Below are positions 11,701-23,614 of a DNA stretch of 64,000 nt, piece by piece. Made by a program: the position numbers and the translations under genes. Below the pieces are notes generated by a model, which saw only the letters and a list, made by a program, of their open reading frames with translations, was not told where the DNA came from and did no database searches. Positions within the stretch are counted from its first letter, which is position 1. Each line of letters starts with the position of its first letter. The DNA lies in assembly GCA_031763025.1 (NCBI GenBank), contig JASSKH010000026.1:1860001-1924000 (forward strand). The letters are read 5' to 3'. This DNA is from Macrocystis pyrifera (Eukaryota; Sar; Phaeophyceae; Laminariales; Laminariaceae).

Positions 11701-12542
11701 AAACTTCAACGACACCATCAACAAAAAAATACTCCCACTATTTTCAAGCAAGCACTCAAACTCCCTGCCCTATTCCACCCTGCCCAACCGCGAAGGCCAG
11801 GACGATGCTGGCCCCCAGGTAGAACACGACGATCCACACACCCGTGGAAAACACGACACGCGGGGGACAAGGGCGCGAGGGCGGGAGCGAGCAAGCCCAC
11901 CGAGGCAACAACGCCTCGGCGATAAAACAAAAAATTGCCCGCCCATTCCATTTACAGACGATGCGCGAGAAGAGTCAGGATGGCAGCCAAGCGACGAAGT
12001 AGGGCATGCCACCATACCACCAGCACCAGCTCTGACACAACCCAAACCTCAAAATCTAGCCACCTCGCGCAAACCCTGACACGGAGATAGAGCACTACTC
12101 CGCGCCCGACATGGCGCTACCGAATTTCTGAGCGCAGGAATTTGCATGCCCACCTCCCCCAAAACCTCAAAGCCCAAAAACCCCCCCGACAAACTCCGGA
12201 CTCACACCATAACCCCGACCGACACGGCGCTTGAATTTCAAGTAGCGAACGTTTCCGTGCCAACCCGTACCCGTGCCCTCACCCGGCATGGCGCTACCGA
12301 ATTTCTGAGCGCAGGATTTGCATGCCCAATTCCCCCAAAAACGCAAAGGCCAAAACAAACCCTCGACAAACTCCGGACTCACACCATCACCCCGACCGAC
12401 ACGGCGCTTGAATTTCAAGTAGCGAACGTTTCCGTGCCAACCCGTACCCGTGCCCTCACCCGGCATGGCGCTACCGAATTTCTGAGCGCAGGATTTACAT
12501 GCCCACCTCCCCCAAAAACGCAAATCTCACAAACAAGCAGGC

Positions 12543-12803
12543 TCACGCTAATAACTGGACACGGCGCTTCAACCTCCAGCCCAAACGTACGTGCCCGCAA
12601 CTCCTACAAAGACAAGGCCAGAAAAGACAACACCACACGAGCAACAGGTACTTAGCTGACAGCTCTTGGAGTCCAGCCCACAGGTCTTCGTCTTGGCCGT
12701 CTTGAAGCACACCTTTTTGAGGGGGGAGAGAAAAAGGGACGGGGAGTGACCTCTGGGGCAAGAGCAGCAGCACCGCTAGCATAACCACGCTCAGGAGAAA
12801 CAC
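12543..12803 (-). CDS. Small satellite-encoded ORF with hydrophobic N-terminus (uncertain)
   Basis: An 86-codon frame starts MFLLSVVMLAVLLLLPQRS, which resembles a signal peptide or anchor. An acidic stretch (LQDGQDEDLWAGLQEL), a Cys/Trp-rich hydrophobic stretch and a basic end follow. The same frame is open in every complete unit: 14,129-14,389, 15,713-15,973, 17,297-17,557, 18,882-19,142, 20,467-20,730, 61,613-61,858 and within 63,020-63,415. The few differences are mild in this frame. They comprise one in-frame codon insertion (20,467 copy), two synonymous changes, one Glu to Asp change and two replacements in the last copy. Transcription is not shown. A chance frame in a young satellite remains a real alternative, because five of the units are nearly identical. 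Confidence 0.3.
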   Translation of the reverse strand: MFLLSVVMLAVLLLLPQRSLPVPFSLPPQKGVLQDGQDEDLWAGLQELSAKYLLLVWCCLFWPCLCRSCGHVRLGWRLKRRVQLLA

Positions 12804-13377
12804 TGCTCAAACTCAAAAAAAAAAAAAAACAAAGCGAAACTAAAACAAGAAAGAGAAAAAAAAAAAGAAAAGACCGCCCACAAAAAAAAGCGAAGTACAC
12901 TAGCTGCAGAACGTACAGGTCAGCCGCGCGCGCACAAGACTCCACGACACCATGAGCAACAAAATTCTCCCACTATTGAAGCAAGCACTCAAACTCCCTG
13001 CCCTATGCCGCCCTGCCCAACCAGGAAGTCCAGGACGATGCTGGCCCCCAGGTAGTACACGACGATCCAGACGCCTGTGGGAAACACGACACGCGGGGGA
13101 CAAGGGAGCGAGGGCGGGAGCGAGCAAGCCCACCGAGGCGAGAACGCCTCGGGGAAAAAAGAAACAAAAATGGCCTGCCCGCTCCCTCCACAGACGATGC
13201 GCGAGAAGAGTCAGGACGGCAGCCAAGCGACGAAGTAGGGCATGCCACCATAACACCAGCACCACCTCTGACACGACCCAAACCTCAAAACCTAGCCACC
13301 TCACGCCAATCCCGACACGGCGCTATAGCACTGCCCCTCGCCCGGCATGGCGCTACCGAATTTCTGAGCGCAGGGTT

Positions 13378-14082
13378 TGCATGCCCACCTCCCCCAAAAC
13401 CTCAAAGGCCAAAAGCCCCCCGACAAACTCCGGACTCACACCATAACCCCGACCGACACGGCGCTTGAATTTCAAGTAGCGAACGTTTCCGTGCCAACCC
13501 GTACCCGTGCCCTCACCCAGCATGGCGCTACCGAATTTCTGAGCGCAGGGTTTGCATGCCCACCTCCCCAAAAACCTCAAAGGCCAAAAGCCCCCCCGAC
13601 AAACTCCGGACTCACACCATAACCCCGACCGACACGGCGCTTGAATTTCAAGTAGCGAACGTTTCCGTGCCAACCCGTACCCGTGCCCTCACCCAGCATG
13701 GCGCTACCGAATTTCTGAGCGCAGGATTTACATGCCCACCTCCCCAAAAACCTCAAAGCCCAAAAACCCCCCCGACAAACTCCGGACTCACACCATAACC
13801 CCGACCGACACGGCGCTTGAATTTCAAGTAGCGAACGTTTCCGTGCCAACCCGTACCCGTGCCCTCACCCGGCATGGCGCTACCGAATTTCTGAGCGCAG
13901 GATTTGCATGCCCAATTCCCCCAAAAACGCAAAGGCCAAAACAAACCCTCGACAAACTCCGGACTCACACCATCACCCCGACCGACACGGCGCTTGAATT
14001 TCAAGTAGCGAACGTTTCCGTGCCAACCCGTACCCGTGCCCTCACCCGGCATGGCGCTACCGAATTTCTGAGCGCAGGATTT
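13378..14082. repeat. Example of the inner 176-bp subrepeat ladder
   Basis: In the second unit the junction motif (TGCATGCCC or TACATGCCC) lies at 13,378, 13,553, 13,729, 13,905 and 14,082, which gives steps of 175, 176, 176 and 177 bp. Each subrepeat contains the near-palindrome CTTGAATTTCAAG. The mixed step lengths shift the reading frame from one subrepeat to the next, which argues against a protein repeat. The same ladder is present in every unit of both blocks, with two to four steps. Confidence 0.9.
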
Positions 14083-17000
14083 ACATGCCCACCTCCCCCA
14101 AAAACGCAAATCTCACAAACAAGCAGGCTCACGCTAATAACTGGACACGGCGCTTCAACCTCCAGCCCAAACGTACGTGCCCGCAACTCCTACAAAGACA
14201 AGGCCAGAAAAGACAACACCACACGAGCAACAGGTACTTAGCTGACAGCTCTTGGAGTCCAGCCCACAGGTCTTCGTCTTGGCCGTCTTGAAGCACACCT
14301 TTTTGAGGGGGGAGAGAAAAAGGGACGGGGAGTGACCTCTGGGGCAAGAGCAGCAGCACCGCTAGCATAACCACGCTCAGGAGAAACACTGCTCAAACTC
14401 AAAAAAAAAAAACAAAGCGAAACTAAAACAAGAAAGAGAAAAAAAAAAAGAAAAGACCGCCCACAAAAAAAAGCGAAGTACACTAGCTGCAGAACGTACA
14501 GGTCAGCCGCGCGCGCACAAGACTCCACGACACCATGAGCAACAAAATTCTCCCACTATTGAAGCAAGCACTCAAACTCCCTGCCCTATGCCGCCCTGCC
14601 CAACCAGGAAGTCCAGGACGATGCTGGCCCCCAGGTAGTACACGACGATCCAGACGCCTGTGGGAAACACGACACGCGGGGGACAAGGGAGCGAGGGCGG
14701 GAGCGAGCAAGCCCACCGAGGCGAGAACGCCTCGGGGAAAAAAGAAACAAAAATGGCCTGCCCGCTCCCTCCACAGACGATGCGCGAGAAGAGTCAGGAC
14801 GGCAGCCAAGCGACGAAGTAGGGCATGCCACCATAACACCAGCACCACCTCTGACACGACCCAAACCTCAAAACCTAGCCACCTCACGCCAATCCCGACA
14901 CGGCGCTATAGCACTGCCCCTCGCCCGGCATGGCGCTACCGAATTTCTGAGCGCAGGGTTTGCATGCCCACCTCCCCCAAAACCTCAAAGGCCAAAAGCC
15001 CCCCCGACAAACTCCGGACTCACACCATAACCCCGACCGACACGGCGCTTGAATTTCAAGTAGCGAACGTTTCCGTGCCAACCCGTACCCGTGCCCTCAC
15101 CCAGCATGGCGCTACCGAATTTCTGAGCGCAGGGTTTGCATGCCCACCTCCCCAAAAACCTCAAAGGCCAAAAGCCCCCCCGACAAACTCCGGACTCACA
15201 CCATAACCCCGACCGACACGGCGCTTGAATTTCAAGTAGCGAACGTTTCCGTGCCAACCCGTACCCGTGCCCTCACCCAGCATGGCGCTACCGAATTTCT
15301 GAGCGCAGGATTTACATGCCCACCTCCCCAAAAACCTCAAAGCCCAAAAACCCCCCCGACAAACTCCGGACTCACACCATAACCCCGACCGACACGGCGC
15401 TTGAATTTCAAGTAGCGAACGTTTCCGTGCCAACCCGTACCCGTGCCCTCACCCGGCATGGCGCTACCGAATTTCTGAGCGCAGGATTTGCATGCCCAAT
15501 TCCCCCAAAAACGCAAAGGCCAAAACAAACCCTCGACAAACTCCGGACTCACACCATCACCCCGACCGACACGGCGCTTGAATTTCAAGTAGCGAACGTT
15601 TCCGTGCCAACCCGTACCCGTGCCCTCACCCGGCATGGCGCTACCGAATTTCTGAGCGCAGGATTTACATGCCCACCTCCCCCAAAAACGCAAATCTCAC
15701 AAACAAGCAGGCTCACGCTAATAACTGGACACGGCGCTTCAACCTCCAGCCCAAACGTACGTGCCCGCAACTCCTACAAAGACAAGGCCAGAAAAGACAA
15801 CACCACACGAGCAACAGGTACTTAGCTGACAGCTCTTGGAGTCCAGCCCACAGGTCTTCGTCTTGGCCGTCTTGAAGCACACCTTTTTGAGGGGGGAGAG
15901 AAAAAGGGACGGGGAGTGACCTCTGGGGCAAGAGCAGCAGCACCGCTAGCATAACCACGCTCAGGAGAAACACTGCTCAAACTCAAAAAAAAAAACAAAG
16001 CGAAACTAAAACAAGAAAGAGAAAAAAAAAAAGAAAAGACCGCCCACAAAAAAAAGCGAAGTACACTAGCTGCAGAACGTACAGGTCAGCCGCGCGCGCA
16101 CAAGACTCCACGACACCATGAGCAACAAAATTCTCCCACTATTGAAGCAAGCACTCAAACTCCCTGCCCTATGCCGCCCTGCCCAACCAGGAAGTCCAGG
16201 ACGATGCTGGCCCCCAGGTAGTACACGACGATCCAGACGCCTGTGGGAAACACGACACGCGGGGGACAAGGGAGCGAGGGCGGGAGCGAGCAAGCCCACC
16301 GAGGCGAGAACGCCTCGGGGAAAAAAGAAACAAAAATGGCCTGCCCGCTCCCTCCACAGACGATGCGCGAGAAGAGTCAGGACGGCAGCCAAGCGACGAA
16401 GTAGGGCATGCCACCATAACACCAGCACCACCTCTGACACGACCCAAACCTCAAAACCTAGCCACCTCACGCCAATCCCGACACGGCGCTATAGCACTGC
16501 CCCTCGCCCGGCATGGCGCTACCGAATTTCTGAGCGCAGGGTTTGCATGCCCACCTCCCCCAAAACCTCAAAGGCCAAAAGCCCCCCCGACAAACTCCGG
16601 ACTCACACCATAACCCCGACCGACACGGCGCTTGAATTTCAAGTAGCGAACGTTTCCGTGCCAACCCGTACCCGTGCCCTCACCCAGCATGGCGCTACCG
16701 AATTTCTGAGCGCAGGGTTTGCATGCCCACCTCCCCAAAAACCTCAAAGGCCAAAAGCCCCCCCGACAAACTCCGGACTCACACCATAACCCCGACCGAC
16801 ACGGCGCTTGAATTTCAAGTAGCGAACGTTTCCGTGCCAACCCGTACCCGTGCCCTCACCCAGCATGGCGCTACCGAATTTCTGAGCGCAGGATTTACAT
16901 GCCCACCTCCCCAAAAACCTCAAAGCCCAAAAACCCCCCCGACAAACTCCGGACTCACACCATAACCCCGACCGACACGGCGCTTGAATTTCAAGTAGCG

Positions 17001-20000
17001 AACGTTTCCGTGCCAACCCGTACCCGTGCCCTCACCCGGCATGGCGCTACCGAATTTCTGAGCGCAGGATTTGCATGCCCAATTCCCCCCAAAAACGCAA
17101 AGGCCAAAACAAACCCTCGACAAACTCCGGACTCACACCATCACCCCGACCGACACGGCGCTTGAATTTCAAGTAGCGAACGTTTCCGTGCCAACCCGTA
17201 CCCGTGCCCTCACCCGGCATGGCGCTACCGAATTTCTGAGCGCAGGATTTACATGCCCACCTCCCCCAAAAACGCAAATCTCACAAACAAGCAGGCTCAC
17301 GCTAATAACTGGACACGGCGCTTCAACCTCCAGCCCAAACGTACGTGCCCGCAACTCCTACAAAGACAAGGCCAGAAAAGACAACACCACACGAGCAACA
17401 GGTACTTAGCTGACAGCTCTTGGAGTCCAGCCCACAGGTCTTCGTCTTGGCCGTCTTGAAGCACACCTTTTTGAGGGGGGAGAGAAAAAGGGACGGGGAG
17501 TGACCTCTGGGGCAAGAGCAGCAGCACCGCTAGCATAACCACGCTCAGGAGAAACACTGCTCAAACTCAAAAAAAAAAAACAAAGCGAAACTAAAACAAG
17601 AAAGAGAAAAAAAAAAAGAAAAGACCGCCCACAAAAAAAAGCGAAGTACACTAGCTGCAGAACGTACAGGTCAGCCGCGCGCGCACAAGACTCCACGACA
17701 CCATGAGCAACAAAATTCTCCCACTATTGAAGCAAGCACTCAAACTCCCTGCCCTATGCCGCCCTGCCCAACCAGGAAGTCCAGGACGATGCTGGCCCCC
17801 AGGTAGTACACGACGATCCAGACGCCTGTGGGAAACACGACACGCGGGGGGACAAGGGAGCGAGGGCGGGAGCGAGCAAGCCCACCGAGGCGAGAACGCC
17901 TCGGGGAAAAAAGAAACAAAAATGGCCTGCCCGCTCCCTCCACAGACGATGCGCGAGAAGAGTCAGGACGGCAGCCAAGCGACGAAGTAGGGCATGCCAC
18001 CATAACACCAGCACCACCTCTGACACGACCCAAACCTCAAAACCTAGCCACCTCACGCCAATCCCGACACGGCGCTATAGCACTGCCCCTCGCCCGGCAT
18101 GGCGCTACCGAATTTCTGAGCGCAGGGTTTGCATGCCCACCTCCCCCAAAACCTCAAAGGCCAAAAGCCCCCCCGACAAACTCCGGACTCACACCATAAC
18201 CCCGACCGACACGGCGCTTGAATTTCAAGTAGCGAACGTTTCCGTGCCAACCCGTACCCGTGCCCTCACCCAGCATGGCGCTACCGAATTTCTGAGCGCA
18301 GGGTTTGCATGCCCACCTCCCCAAAAACCTCAAAGGCCAAAAGCCCCCCCGACAAACTCCGGACTCACACCATAACCCCGACCGACACGGCGCTTGAATT
18401 TCAAGTAGCGAACGTTTCCGTGCCAACCCGTACCCGTGCCCTCACCCAGCATGGCGCTACCGAATTTCTGAGCGCAGGATTTACATGCCCACCTCCCCAA
18501 AAACCTCAAAGCCCAAAAACCCCCCCGACAAACTCCGGACTCACACCATAACCCCGACCGACACGGCGCTTGAATTTCAAGTAGCGAACGTTTCCGTGCC
18601 AACCCGTACCCGTGCCCTCACCCGGCATGGCGCTACCGAATTTCTGAGCGCAGGATTTGCATGCCCAATTCCCCCAAAAACGCAAAGGCCAAAACAAACC
18701 CTCGACAAACTCCGGACTCACACCATCACCCCGACCGACACGGCGCTTGAATTTCAAGTAGCGAACGTTTCCGTGCCAACCCGTACCCGTGCCCTCACCC
18801 GGCATGGCGCTACCGAATTTCTGAGCGCAGGATTTACATGCCCACCTCCCCCAAAAACGCAAATCTCACAAACAAGCAGGCTCACGCTAATAACTGGACA
18901 CGGCGCTTCAACCTCCAGCCCAAACGTACGTGCCCGCAACTCCTACAAAGACAAGGCCAGAAAAGACAACACCACACGAGCAACAGGTACTTAGCTGACA
19001 GCTCTTGGAGTCCAGCCCACAGGTCTTCGTCTTGGCCGTCTTGAAGCACACCTTTTTGAGGGGGGAGAGAAAAAGGGACGGGGAGTGACCTCTGGGGCAA
19101 GAGCAGCAGCACCGCTAGCATAACCACGCTCAGGAGAAACACTGCTCAAACTCAAAAAAAAAAAACAAAGCGAAACTAAAACAAGAAAGAGAAAAAAAAA
19201 AAAGAAAAGACCGCCCACAAAAAAAAGCGAAGTACACTAGCTGCAGAACGTACAGGTCAGCCGCGCGCGCACAAGACTCCACGACACCATGAGCAACAAA
19301 ATTCTCCCACTATTGAAGCAAGCACTCAAACTCCCTGCCCTATGCCGCCCTGCCCAACCAGGAAGTCCAGGACGATGCTGGCCCCCAGGTAGTACACGAC
19401 GATCCAGACGCCTGTGGGAAACACGACACGCGGGGGACAAGGGAGCGAGGGCGGGAGCGAGCAAGCCCACCGAGGCGAGAACGCCTCGGGGAAAAAAGAA
19501 ACAAAAATGGCCTGCCCGCTCCCTCCACAGACGATGCGCGAGAAGAGTCAGGACGGCAGCCAAGCGACGAAGTAGGGCATGCCACCATAACACCAGCACC
19601 ACCTCTGACACGACCCAAACCTCAAAACCTAGCCACCTCACGCCAATCCCGACACGGCGCTATAGCACTGCCCCTCGCCCGGCATGGCGCTACCGAATTT
19701 CTGAGCGCAGGGTTTGCATGCCCACCTCCCCCAAAACCTCAAAGGCCAAAAGCCCCCCCGACAAACTCCGGACTCACACCATAACCCCGACCGACACGGC
19801 GCTTGAATTTCAAGTAGCGAACGTTTCCGTGCCAACCCGTACCCGTGCCCTCACCCAGCATGGCGCTACCGAATTTCTGAGCGCAGGGTTTGCATGCCCA
19901 CCTCCCCAAAAACCTCAAAGGCCAAAAGCCCCCCCGACAAACTCCGGACTCACACCATAACCCCGACCGACACGGCGCTTGAATTTCAAGTAGCGAACGT

Positions 20001-20816
20001 TTCCGTGCCAACCCGTACCCGTGCCCTCACCCAGCATGGCGCTACCGAATTTCTGAGCGCAGGATTTACATGCCCACCTCCCCAAAAACCTCAAAGCCCA
20101 AAAACCCCCCCGACAAACTCCGGACTCACACCATAACCCCGACCGACACGGCGCTTGAATTTCAAGTAGCGAACGTTTCCGTGCCAACCCGTACCCGTGC
20201 CCTCACCCGGCATGGCGCTACCGAATTTCTGAGCGCAGGATTTGCATGCCCAATTCCCCCAAAAACGCAAAGGCCAAAACAAACCCTCGACAAACTCCGG
20301 ACTCACACCATCACCCCGACCGACACGGCGCTTGAATTTCAAGTAGCGAACGTTTCCGTGCCAACCCGTACCCGTGCCCTCACCCGGCATGGCGCTACCG
20401 AATTTCTGAGCGCAGGATTTACATGCCCACCTCCCCCAAAAACGCAAATCTCACAAACAAGCAGGCTCACGCTAATAACTGGACACGGCGCTTCAACCTC
20501 CAGCCCAAACGTACGTGCCCGCAACTCCTACAAAGACAAGGCCAGAAAAGACAACACCACACGAGCAACAGGTACTTAGCTGACAGCTGCTCTTGGAGTC
20601 CAGCCCACAGGTCTTCGTCTTGGCCGTCTTGAAGCACACCTTTTTGAGGGGGGAGAGAAAAAGGGACGGGGAGTGACCTCTGGGGCAAGAGCAGCAGCAC
20701 CGCTAGCATAACCACGCTCAGGAGAAACACTGCTCAAACTCAAAAAAAAAAAAAACAAAGCGAAACTAAAACAAGAAAGAGAAAAAAAAAAAGAAAAGAC
20801 CGCCCACAAAAAAAGC

Positions 20817-21155
20817 GATTTTGGCTTTTGGGTGGTTTTGATTGGCCATCGGTGGTGTTGTCGGTGCGGCCGTGGACACGAGGATGAATTTGCTTTTTAG
20901 ATTAGTCGATTTGAGGCATAATTGATGGAGAAATGGCAATATCTGTGTCTCTCAAAATGTTGGGCGATAATCTTACAGCCAGTGGTGTTAACGTAGATGA
21001 GTACCTTATTGATGTTTGGTTTTTCGTTCAGTATTGCTTTCAGTGAGCAGCACTTTTGTTAACAAAGACTGGCGTTTGGAGCTTTGAAGATTTCGTGATA
21101 TTCCTTGATTATTCCTTCTCGGCTGTCCTAATGACCGCTTTCCCTGCTAACCCAT
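20817..21155. other. Satellite edge to recombinase remnant; no gene
   Basis: The satellite ends in AAAAAAAGCG and unrelated AT-rich sequence begins. No coding signal is seen before the tyrosine-recombinase remnant. Confidence 0.5.
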
Positions 21156-21359
21156 TTGCGGGGGGCAGACCTTCCGAACCATATCATGATGCACTCTTTT
21201 CGAGTTGGAGGCCCCCTCATCAGATCCCTGGCTGGGACGGCGGTAGACGAAATCGTGAAGATAGGTGGCTGGAAGACGGAGTTCATTGCAAAGTACTACA
21301 TTGGCGCTATTTCTAGTGGCTGGGCCTGGGGTGGCAAGAGATTACGCGGCCAGCGCTAA
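21156..21359 (+). pseudogene. Tyrosine recombinase C-terminal remnant
   Basis: The 67-residue frame contains HSFRVGG, then VDEIVKIGGWKTEFIAKYYIG. This fits the last part of a tyrosine recombinase: box II HxxR (HSFR), the later Gly-Trp of the GGW motif, and the nucleophilic tyrosine in KYYIG. Family knowledge places such recombinases in Crypton-type transposons and in DIRS-like elements. A fragment this short cannot say which. The N-terminal domain and the first catalytic arginine region are not recognisable upstream, so this is a remnant. A tandem pair of related 70-bp blocks follows at 21,547-21,810. Confidence 0.6.
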
Positions 21360-21546
21360 GCGGACGCAAACCGGCTTCCGCTGTCGCCCGAGTTTCAGAA
21401 AGATTTCGCCGCATGTGCGAAGAAGGGGTTGAGGCTAGAGTAAGCAAGTTTGGGTGCGACAACTACGTTTCCGACCAGTGGCCCATTAAGATCGCAAAAG
21501 CAAATACTATCCAACGACGCAACGAAGTATGGGCGGGACCACGGAT

Positions 21547-21810
21547 CGGCGCAGAAGGCGTGATCCAAAAATCCTATACTTACATTAAATGATCCAGGAC
21601 ATCGCGACAGAATACTACAGTAGAATGAGTATGCATGGGCTTGGATGCCCAGATCATTTGCAGGTACTAACTCCGCGCAGAGCATGCGATGCGCTCGTCC
21701 ACTCAGCGCGGCGCGAAATACCGGACGAGGACCCCTGCCGGCGCAGAAGGCTTCATCCAAAAATCCAATACTTACATCAAATGATCCAGGACATCGAGAC
21801 AGAATACTAT
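21547..21810. repeat. Diverged direct repeat, spacing 192 bp
   Basis: A block of about 70 bp (starting GGCGCAGAAGG and containing ATGATCCAGGACATCG) occurs at 21,547 and again at 21,739 with a few substitutions. It may be part of the recombinase-bearing element or its terminal region. Confidence 0.7.
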
Positions 21811-21940
21811 TAATACCAGGTCCCAGGGTATTAAGTACTACCACGTCTGGAAATGTAGGGATCTTTTGGTATTCATCTTCATGATCAAACGTTCACCACA
21901 TTTCCGGACAGAGTGGAACACATTTCTCGCCAGGTACTGT

Positions 21941-22066
21941 GCAGGTGGCTTGGTAGGTGGTCATCGTGCCTACTAAAATCAACTACGTGGGTTCAATTCT
22001 CACCGAGTATACATACTCGTAAGACCGTCGCAGGGTTTTTTTCCTGCATAAAAAGTGATTAGAGCC
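21941..22066 (+). mobile_element. tRNA-derived SINE, head fragment
   Basis: It contains an A-box-like TGGCTTGGTAGG and a B-box-like GGTTCAATTCT at tRNA-like spacing, followed by the TTTTTTCCTGCATAAAA block of the family. The body is missing. It is more diverged than the copies at 46-48 kb. Confidence 0.7.
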
Positions 22067-23614
22067 CATCTTAGCGGGGAACACTAAATTTCGTTGTTTG
22101 GAAATAAAATTTCAATTCCATAATCGATTTCGAAAAAAAACGTGTTTGTATCCTATCGGGAAACGGCGCATTCATTGTCAAACAAAAAGGAATCCGAAAC
22201 AACCTGGAATAACGCAGCGCGTCACACAACGCCCAGCCGACAAACAGCGACGAGCGTAGACGAGAGCGAAGGTTTGCGTTGTCGCGTGCGCGCCGCCGCC
22301 AGCATTTTTTTCTTTTTGGTGGCGCAGGATAGGAAGCTATCACTCTCAGGATGTCTTGGGTGGGCGGAGGGAGCCCTCAAGCGCCACGTACGGAACAGCA
22401 ACGGTGATGCAGCTATCGAGGTCTCGAGCGTATCCTCTGTGTTTTTTCTCGTTTGCTCGGTTTTCGTGACGGTTGGCCGATCGAGCAGGCCGAAAAATTG
22501 GGCTTGCGGTCGACATGATTTATTTTGAGGCGCCACCGCCGGGGTGCGATGTGCTATGGTCTGTGGCCGTGGGCGCGGCTATTGCTCCGGTCGCCTGTCG
22601 TTGAGGTTCGCGTTTTATCGCCTCGGCCGTGGTCACCGAAGCGGCCAAGAATCACCCCAATTCCAGCGGGGGTGTTGACCCACTATGAACATGCTACGTC
22701 AAGGCCGATCAACTCCCAAATTCGAAACTGAAATAAATAAAATCACACGAAAAAAGTCCCAAAAGACTTTTCACTCAAATTGTTTTTTTCTAATTTGCCC
22801 CTTCGAATCCTGCCTGATCATTCACTCTTCGGCCAATCATATGCAAATTAAATTAGAAAAAAAAAATTCAAATCAAGTTGAAAGAACCAAAAGTCCTCGA
22901 TAAGATAGGCCCTCAGCGGAAAGCGCGAGAGCGTGAGTTAGCATTATTTGATGAAATACGACGAGAAGTGGAATGCTGGATCCTGTATGCGCCATAAAAA
23001 TGAAGGCACGTGCCGGGGGGGAAGAAGGGACGGCAACCGTGACCACGGTTTGTCCAGAAGCTGGAAAGTAAAATTGACGATTGCAACAAACAAACAAACA
23101 AACAAATAAACATGTACCTGGTATATTCTTTTTGCATCGGCGAAATCGGCGTTAATAATTGTTATATTCAAAACTACTTTGGTCATTCCTTTCGTACACA
23201 CGTTTCCGAGCAGGCACTATGGTATAAAAGTGTTTTGAAGCGCCCTTTTTTCTATCGGGGTCCGCGGTGATTGTGTGCAAAAAATTGACAACGCCGCTTT
23301 CACAGCTCGCTGCAGAAAAAAGAACAGTCACGAAACGACGGAGCTAAGCAGAGCGAATTCAACCACGAAGTCGAGCAACACCAGCATTGATTGTCACTAC
23401 GAAAGGCAAGGAAAGACCAGCACCCCCCCCCACCACCATCACTATGCTAAGGGCGGTTGTTATCGGAGAGATTTTCCCCAGATTTTCCAGACTTTCTCGA
23501 TTTGTGAATTGTGCTTCAATACACACGGAGAGGCGTTCTGTCACAATTTGTGATTTGTTTTAGAGGGAGAAGTATCTGGAACGCCTAGCACTCACATGCA
23601 ATATAATTTTTTGC
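22067..23614. other. Intergenic stretch, no gene recognised
   Basis: Outside the SINE fragment this region has short open frames on both strands (for example around 22,140-22,530). None has domain-like composition or convincing splice sites. Confidence 0.4.
22914..23108 (+). mobile_element. tRNA-derived SINE, body fragment
   Basis: It begins with the family block GCGGAAAGCGCGAGAGCG and continues through GGCACGTGCC, GGGGGGG and TGTCCAGAAG to an A-rich tail of AAAC repeats. The tRNA-like head is absent. This is a 5'-truncated copy, as is usual for retroposed SINEs. Confidence 0.75.

Larger units (their letters stand above)
11700..20816. repeat. Higher-order satellite array, left block (six units)
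   Basis: Six head-to-tail units are present. A fixed marker (ATGAGCAACAAAATTCTCCC) recurs at 12,952, 14,535, 16,118, 17,703 and 19,289, which gives periods of 1,583, 1,583, 1,585 and 1,586 bp. A diverged first unit starts near 11,700. Units two to six are nearly identical, differing mainly in A-run lengths and rare indels, so they were homogenised or amplified recently. Each unit has three parts: a GC-rich segment of about 470 bp, a ladder of 175-177 bp subrepeats (four steps in units two to six, two in unit one), and a segment of about 400 bp that ends in A-rich runs. The array stops abruptly at about 20,816 inside the A-rich end. Confidence 0.95.

Noticed and set aside
12952-13446. Plus-strand open frames in each satellite unit (starting MSNKILPLLKQALK, 164-371 residues)
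   Set aside because: The start codon and frame are lost in the diverged first unit. The inner steps of 175-177 bp break the frame between subrepeats, and composition follows GC bias rather than protein structure.
13378-14082. Regular 176-bp repeats considered as a CRISPR-like array
   Set aside because: Repeats are contiguous without unique spacers, far too long, and in a eukaryotic satellite.
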